A stretch of 64,000 nt of DNA from Rariloculus sp963665575 (GTDB taxonomy: Bacteria; Pseudomonadota; Gammaproteobacteria; Steroidobacterales; Rariloculaceae): NCBI GenBank assembly GCA_963665575.2, contig CAXXDW010000003.1:1054001-1118000 (forward strand). Direction: 5' to 3'. A program made the translations under genes and the position numbers. Shown here one piece after another: positions 60,015 to 64,000 of this stretch. Positions within the stretch are counted from its first letter, which is position 1. Every line of letters begins with the position of its first letter. The notes beneath the pieces were generated by a model. That model was not told the DNA's origin. It worked only from the letters and a program-made list of their open reading frames with translations, and did not search any database.

Positions 60015-61232
60015 CTATTCGGCGACCAGGCGGAACTTCTGCACGCGCTTGCCGGTATTGACTTCCGAGGTGTACAGGTTGCCCTGGGAGTCCGCCGCGA
60101 TATTGTGCACCCATTCGAACTGGCCGGCCTGCCTGCCGCCGCGGCCGAAGGAATTCACCACTTCCATCGACTCACGGTCGAGTATCCAGACCCTCTTGTT
60201 GTGCCCGTCGGAGACAAAGAGCCAGTCCTCATCGGCGAACGTGGCCCGCTCGACGTCCCATGTCGCGCCCTGGTCGAGCGTCCACGGGGCAACGATGTGC
60301 TCGGAGACGAAGGTCCCGTCGCGCTCGAATACCTGGATTCGATTGCTCGTCCGATCGGCCACGTACACCAGACCGTCGCTCGTGAGCTCGATCCCGTGCA
60401 CGGGCCCGCTGAAGTCTGCCAACGGCTCGCCTCCGGGCTCGTAGGCCGGCAGGGGATCGTCGGACGGCATGTTGCCGTACGCGCCCCAATGACGCTTGTA
60501 GGCGCCATTGTCCATGTTGAAGACGACGACCCGCCTGTTGAGATAACCGTCGGCGACAAAGACTTCACGCGCATCGACATCGGCGTAGACATCGGCAGGC
60601 CGGCCGAGGCGCTCGGTGTCGTTGCTGCCGCCGTTCTCGCCGACCCGGCCGATCGTCAGCAAGCGCTCACCGTCGCGGCTCATCTTCAGAACGATGTGGT
60701 CCGTGTCGCCATTCCCGGCGAGCCAGACGTTGTCCTCGGCGTCGACGAAGATGCCGTGTTCATTGAACGGCCAGTCGTCCTCGGAGTCGATCCAGGCGCC
60801 GGACGCCTGGTCCCAGGTCGGGCCGCCCCAGGCCTGCACGAACTGGCCGTCGGCATCGAATTCCACGACCGACGGTGCCGGTGTGCAGCAATCGGCCGTC
60901 GGCGGGTTCTGGACGGCGGCGGCTTCGTGCGCCGTGATCGTTCTCGGCCGATGCACGAGCCAGACGTGATCGCTCGAATCGACCGCGATTCCGGCGACCT
61001 GGCCGAGTATCCAGTTCTCCGGCAGTTCTCCGGGCCAGGACGCATCGACTTCATAATTGGGTACGCCAGTTCCGGGGGCGCCTGCGGCATCGGCCGCGCT
61101 GGCCTCGGCTTCCTCGGCAGGCGGTGGCGCAGGCGGCGGCTCCGCCGGTGCCGGCGCTTCCTGCGAACATCCCGTTACGCCAGACAGCAGTGCCACGGCA
61201 AGTGCAGCGGCGGTCCACGATTTCGTATTCAC
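60015..61232 (-). CDS. NHL-repeat beta-propeller lipoprotein
   Basis: The 405-aa secreted protein has lipobox ALLSGVTGCSQEAP, a proline/alanine-rich linker and NHL-type beta-propeller repeats such as IAVDSSDHVWLVHR, GIFVDAEDNVWLAGNG, ELTSDGLVYVADRTSN and FVSDGHNKRVWILDRES. These resemble peptidyl-alpha-hydroxyglycine lyase-like proteins; a catalytic role is not proven. GTG at 61232 starts the lipoprotein signal. Confidence 0.85.
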   Translation of the reverse strand: MNTKSWTAAALAVALLSGVTGCSQEAPAPAEPPPAPPPAEEAEASAADAAGAPGTGVPNYEVDASWPGELPENWILGQVAGIAVDSSDHVWLVHRPRTITAHEAAAVQNPPTADCCTPAPSVVEFDADGQFVQAWGGPTWDQASGAWIDSEDDWPFNEHGIFVDAEDNVWLAGNGDTDHIVLKMSRDGERLLTIGRVGENGGSNDTERLGRPADVYADVDAREVFVADGYLNRRVVVFNMDNGAYKRHWGAYGNMPSDDPLPAYEPGGEPLADFSGPVHGIELTSDGLVYVADRTSNRIQVFERDGTFVSEHIVAPWTLDQGATWDVERATFADEDWLFVSDGHNKRVWILDRESMEVVNSFGRGGRQAGQFEWVHNIAADSQGNLYTSEVNTGKRVQKFRLVAE

Positions 61233-61442
61233 AGCATCCCCCTTTGTGTTGTGTTTTGCCGGTCCGGCACCGGATCGCGGCCCCCAAACAGGGTCGCGCC
61301 CGAGGCCTTGCCGGCAGGAATGGCTTGACTGCATGGTAACGGCATTCCTGTCGCACGGGAAACACGCGGCTGCTTGCCTACCCGCAAACGCTGCGGCAGC
61401 ATTGCGCGAGAATCGTAACCGCTCAACAAGAGGTTCAGCTTC

Positions 61443-62801
61443 GTGTATTCAATCAATTCAATGCGAGGTATTCGCAGGCGCCTTTCCAACAGCCTGCCCG
61501 GACGCTCCGCGATCGCCGCGCTTTCCATAGTCATCGTTTTCGCGGGTTTGTTCGCGCAATCAGCCGTCGCGCAGGAATCGCGCATCGACGAACTCTCAGC
61601 CGCGAACGAGGCTCAGGTGATCGCCTGGCGGCGCGATTTCCACGAGTTTCCCGAACTCAGCAACCGCGAATTCCGCACGGCGGGCGTCGTCGAGGAAGCA
61701 CTGCGCGGGATGGGGCTCGAAGTCGAGACCGGAATCGCCCACACGGGCGTGGTCGCCTATCTGCGCGGCGCCAGCGAACGCCCGCTCGTCGCCCTGCGCG
61801 CCGACATGGACGCGCTGCCGGTGACCGAGGCCACGGACCTGCCGTTTGCATCGACGGTGCGCACCGAATTCGCCGGTCAGGAAGTGGGCGTCATGCACGC
61901 CTGTGGTCATGACACGCACATGGCCATGCTGCTGGGCGTGGCACAGAATCTCGTAGCGCTCAGGGACAAATTGCCGGGTTCGGTGCTGTTCATCTTCCAG
62001 CCCGCCGAGGAAGGGGCACCCGAAGGCGAGGAAGGCGGCGCGGAACTGATGCTCAAGGAAGGGCTGTTCGACCGCTATCGACCGGACGTGATCTTCGGAA
62101 TGCACGCGTTCTCGAATCTCCATACCGGTCAGATCGGCTACCGGGCCGGATCGATCATGGCGAGCGCGGACCGGTTCCGGCTCACCGTACACGGCCGCCA
62201 GACGCACGGCGGGCGACCCTGGGACGGCGTGGACCCGATCGTCACGGCAGCGCAGATCATCACCGGGGTGCAGACGATCGTGAGCCGCCAGGTGGATCTT
62301 ACGCGCGCGCCGGCCATCGTGAGCTTCGGGGCGATCCGCGGCGGGATACGCAACAACATCATTCCCGACTCGGTGGAAATGATCGGCACGATCCGGAACC
62401 TTGACATGGGGACCCGGGACATGGTGCATGAGAGGTTGCACACAACCGTCAGCGCGATCGCGGAGGCGGCGGGCGCTCGGGCAGATCTGGAGATCGTCGA
62501 GATGTACCCTGTGACCGCCAATGACCGCGAGCTGACGCGGCAGATGCTGCCCACCATCGAGCGCGTCGTCGGCCCCGAAAACATGGTCGAGGCTGAACCG
62601 CGCACGGTCGCCGAGGACTTCTCGTTCTTCGCCCTCGAAGTGCCGGGACTCTATCTGACGCTGGGCGTGACGCCGCCCGATGTCGATGCGGCCACGGCTC
62701 CCGCCAACCATTCGCCGCTTTTCTACGTGGACGAAGCGGCGCTCGTGACGGGCGTTCGCGTACTCACCCACCTGACCGTGGACTACATGAGCGCGCCCTG
62801 A
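61443..62801 (+). CDS. Exported M20-family amidohydrolase
   Basis: The 452-aa metalloenzyme has a signal sequence ending near FAQSAVAQ, and the M20 features RRDFHEFPELSNREF, VMHACGHDTHMAMLLGVA and an EEGAPEG metal-ligand segment; GMHAFSNLHTG and TVAEDFSFFALEVPG follow. It probably hydrolyses N-acyl amino acids or related amides. A GTG start at 61443 has a ribosome site (AAGAGG) while the nearby ATG does not. Confidence 0.9.
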   Translation: MYSINSMRGIRRRLSNSLPGRSAIAALSIVIVFAGLFAQSAVAQESRIDELSAANEAQVIAWRRDFHEFPELSNREFRTAGVVEEALRGMGLEVETGIAHTGVVAYLRGASERPLVALRADMDALPVTEATDLPFASTVRTEFAGQEVGVMHACGHDTHMAMLLGVAQNLVALRDKLPGSVLFIFQPAEEGAPEGEEGGAELMLKEGLFDRYRPDVIFGMHAFSNLHTGQIGYRAGSIMASADRFRLTVHGRQTHGGRPWDGVDPIVTAAQIITGVQTIVSRQVDLTRAPAIVSFGAIRGGIRNNIIPDSVEMIGTIRNLDMGTRDMVHERLHTTVSAIAEAAGARADLEIVEMYPVTANDRELTRQMLPTIERVVGPENMVEAEPRTVAEDFSFFALEVPGLYLTLGVTPPDVDAATAPANHSPLFYVDEAALVTGVRVLTHLTVDYMSAP

Positions 62802-62845
62802 CGATCAAGCCCGAACAGGCGAATCAAGAGCCGCGACATGGGCTG

Positions 62846-63877
62846 CTATATCCTGCACTCGAACGGCTCGACCGTCATTTGCGGATACCAGACCCAGAAC
62901 TTGCTCAGAGTCACCGGCTCGGTGAAGTTCGCCGGATCGGTCACGGTCAACTCGTAATCCAGTCGACTTCCGTCCTCGCTGGGCGTGAACCGTTCAAGCA
63001 ACACCGAGTCTACGCTCTGGGGGACGCCGACAACGTCGAAATGCGCCCAGTCGATGCGCGTGGTGCGCACAACAAGCGTGTCGCCTTCCCAGCGACCGAC
63101 CGAGTAACCCAGCTTGCTGTGCGGCTGCCCCTCGTCGCTTGCGCCCTCGCTCATGTGGATCAGGCGTTGAGTGTCGTACTCTTCCAGGCGCACGAGGATG
63201 TCAGTGTCCTGCTCGACGAATTCCATCGGATAGGGCTGCTCCATGATCGTGGGCATGCCCTTTGAAACGCAGTTGAGTATCGGGCTGTCGGTGATGCGGT
63301 CGAAGCCCTCAACCGCGGCGCGCGCTGCGGCCGTCAACGGATAGCGGTCATAGTCGAATTCCGGCTCCGTATCCTGCGGAAGCAGTAACGGCTGATCCTG
63401 GGGCGTGCTCCAGGTGCGAAAGATTCCGAGTTCCGGCGCAGACGCGTCGCCCGGGCCGGACGGGCCCTCGCGACCTCGAACCTGGTTGGCCCAACGAGGT
63501 TCGGAGCTGGGCCCGAGGAGCACTTCGTCGCCGTTGGCGAGCAGAATATTCTCCACGTAAAGGGCCGTGGAGTCCCTGCGTCCCGGCATGCCCGCAACCC
63601 GAACGCTGTCCCCGACTTCGAGAAGCTGGCCGCTCAGGCCGGCACGCCGCAAGTTTGTCAGCGACGTCATTTCGATGGTGTATGAGGTTGTCGTGCCGTC
63701 AGCGCTCTCTTCCATCAGTTCAAAACGCACATGCGGATTGCGCCAGGAGAGTTCGGTGACCACGCCTGAAGCTTCCACCACGGTCGAAGTGTCGAAGTTG
63801 GCAGCGACACTGTGATGTGCCGGCAACGTGAGCGGATGGCCGAGCAGCAGAATGATGACACTGAATCTGGTTCTCAT
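62846..63877 (-). CDS. Secreted DUF6152-like protein
   Basis: The 343-aa protein has signal peptide MRTRFSVIILLLGHPLTLPA, then HHSVAANFDTSTVVEASGVV typical of DUF6152, and a C-terminal region VGRWEGDTLVVRTTRIDWAH. The protein would be periplasmic. Function unknown; the family often lies near degradative genes. Confidence 0.75.
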   Translation of the reverse strand: MRTRFSVIILLLGHPLTLPAHHSVAANFDTSTVVEASGVVTELSWRNPHVRFELMEESADGTTTSYTIEMTSLTNLRRAGLSGQLLEVGDSVRVAGMPGRRDSTALYVENILLANGDEVLLGPSSEPRWANQVRGREGPSGPGDASAPELGIFRTWSTPQDQPLLLPQDTEPEFDYDRYPLTAAARAAVEGFDRITDSPILNCVSKGMPTIMEQPYPMEFVEQDTDILVRLEEYDTQRLIHMSEGASDEGQPHSKLGYSVGRWEGDTLVVRTTRIDWAHFDVVGVPQSVDSVLLERFTPSEDGSRLDYELTVTDPANFTEPVTLSKFWVWYPQMTVEPFECRI

Positions 63878-64000
63878 TGGTTCACTTCCAGGGAGTCTTG
63901 TAATTACTGAATGCCGTGTCGGCACGGCGGCGCCAGTTTACCCGTGTGCGCGTCGCCACAAAAGCCGGAAAGGCGGCGAGGGCTTCCACGTGAATGCCGT
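63878..64000 (-). other. Window edge, no gene recognised
   Basis: The final 123 bases hold no clear gene start; they probably include the DUF6152-like gene's promoter. Confidence 0.4.

Noticed and set aside
60012..61328. Long plus-strand frame opposite the NHL-repeat lipoprotein
   Set aside because: The minus strand has signal peptide and repeat motifs; the plus-strand product has none.

Overview
The window is GC-rich bacterial DNA, most likely from a gammaproteobacterium. This is inferred from a gltX locus flanked by tRNA-Ala and tRNA-Val genes, a TonB-dependent receptor, TRAP and DASS carriers, and envelope lipoproteins. It falls into two halves that meet at a tRNA-Glu gene (35220-35295, minus strand) with a tyrosine integrase beside its 3' end.

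Left half, 1 to about 35 kb: a decaying genomic island. It holds toxin-antitoxin or abortive-infection pairs: a RES protein (partial), HipBA, VapBC, two HigBA, AbiE-like and Xre-RES. It also holds plasmid or phage-type genes (CHC2/Toprim primase, RadC-like JAB protein) and defence-like genes: an HNH-ATPase fusion, a possible QxK nuclease, an EVE-like/PD-(D/E)XK protein, a TOTE-type primase-helicase and Mrr. A type I-E-like CRISPR array of 19 repeats has no cas genes in the window. An IS21-family element sits inside its 20th repeat and the leader side is gone. A TnpB element and five further copies or relatives of its right end lie among broken genes (thyA, a DUF1640-like gene, a glycosylase-like gene, ankyrin genes).

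Three kinds of cis organisation recur in the island. Two small membrane-protein gene pairs (2285-2594 and 27121-27443) share the same plan: structured leader, overlapping stop and start, look-alike terminator. A related leader precedes a 66-aa gene at 12754. A promoter plus a leader of about 215 bp is duplicated upstream of the primase and the radC-like gene.

Right half, about 35 kb to the end: chromosomal genes. A metallophosphoesterase pseudogene and a three-gene AbiEii-like cluster come first, then tRNA-Ala, gltX, tRNA-Val and UDP-glucose dehydrogenase. After these come metabolic genes (MBL hydrolase, Gfo/Idh/MocA oxidoreductase with a frameshift, 3-hydroxyisobutyrate-dehydrogenase-like, EboE-like, MetE-like, MDR alcohol dehydrogenase), a RecB-nuclease/helicase fusion, a TonB receptor, threonine synthase, DASS and fused TRAP permeases, a beta-propeller lipoprotein, an M20 amidohydrolase and a DUF6152-like protein. 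Gene order suggests use of organic acids, peptides and modified sugars, but no substrate can be read from the sequence.
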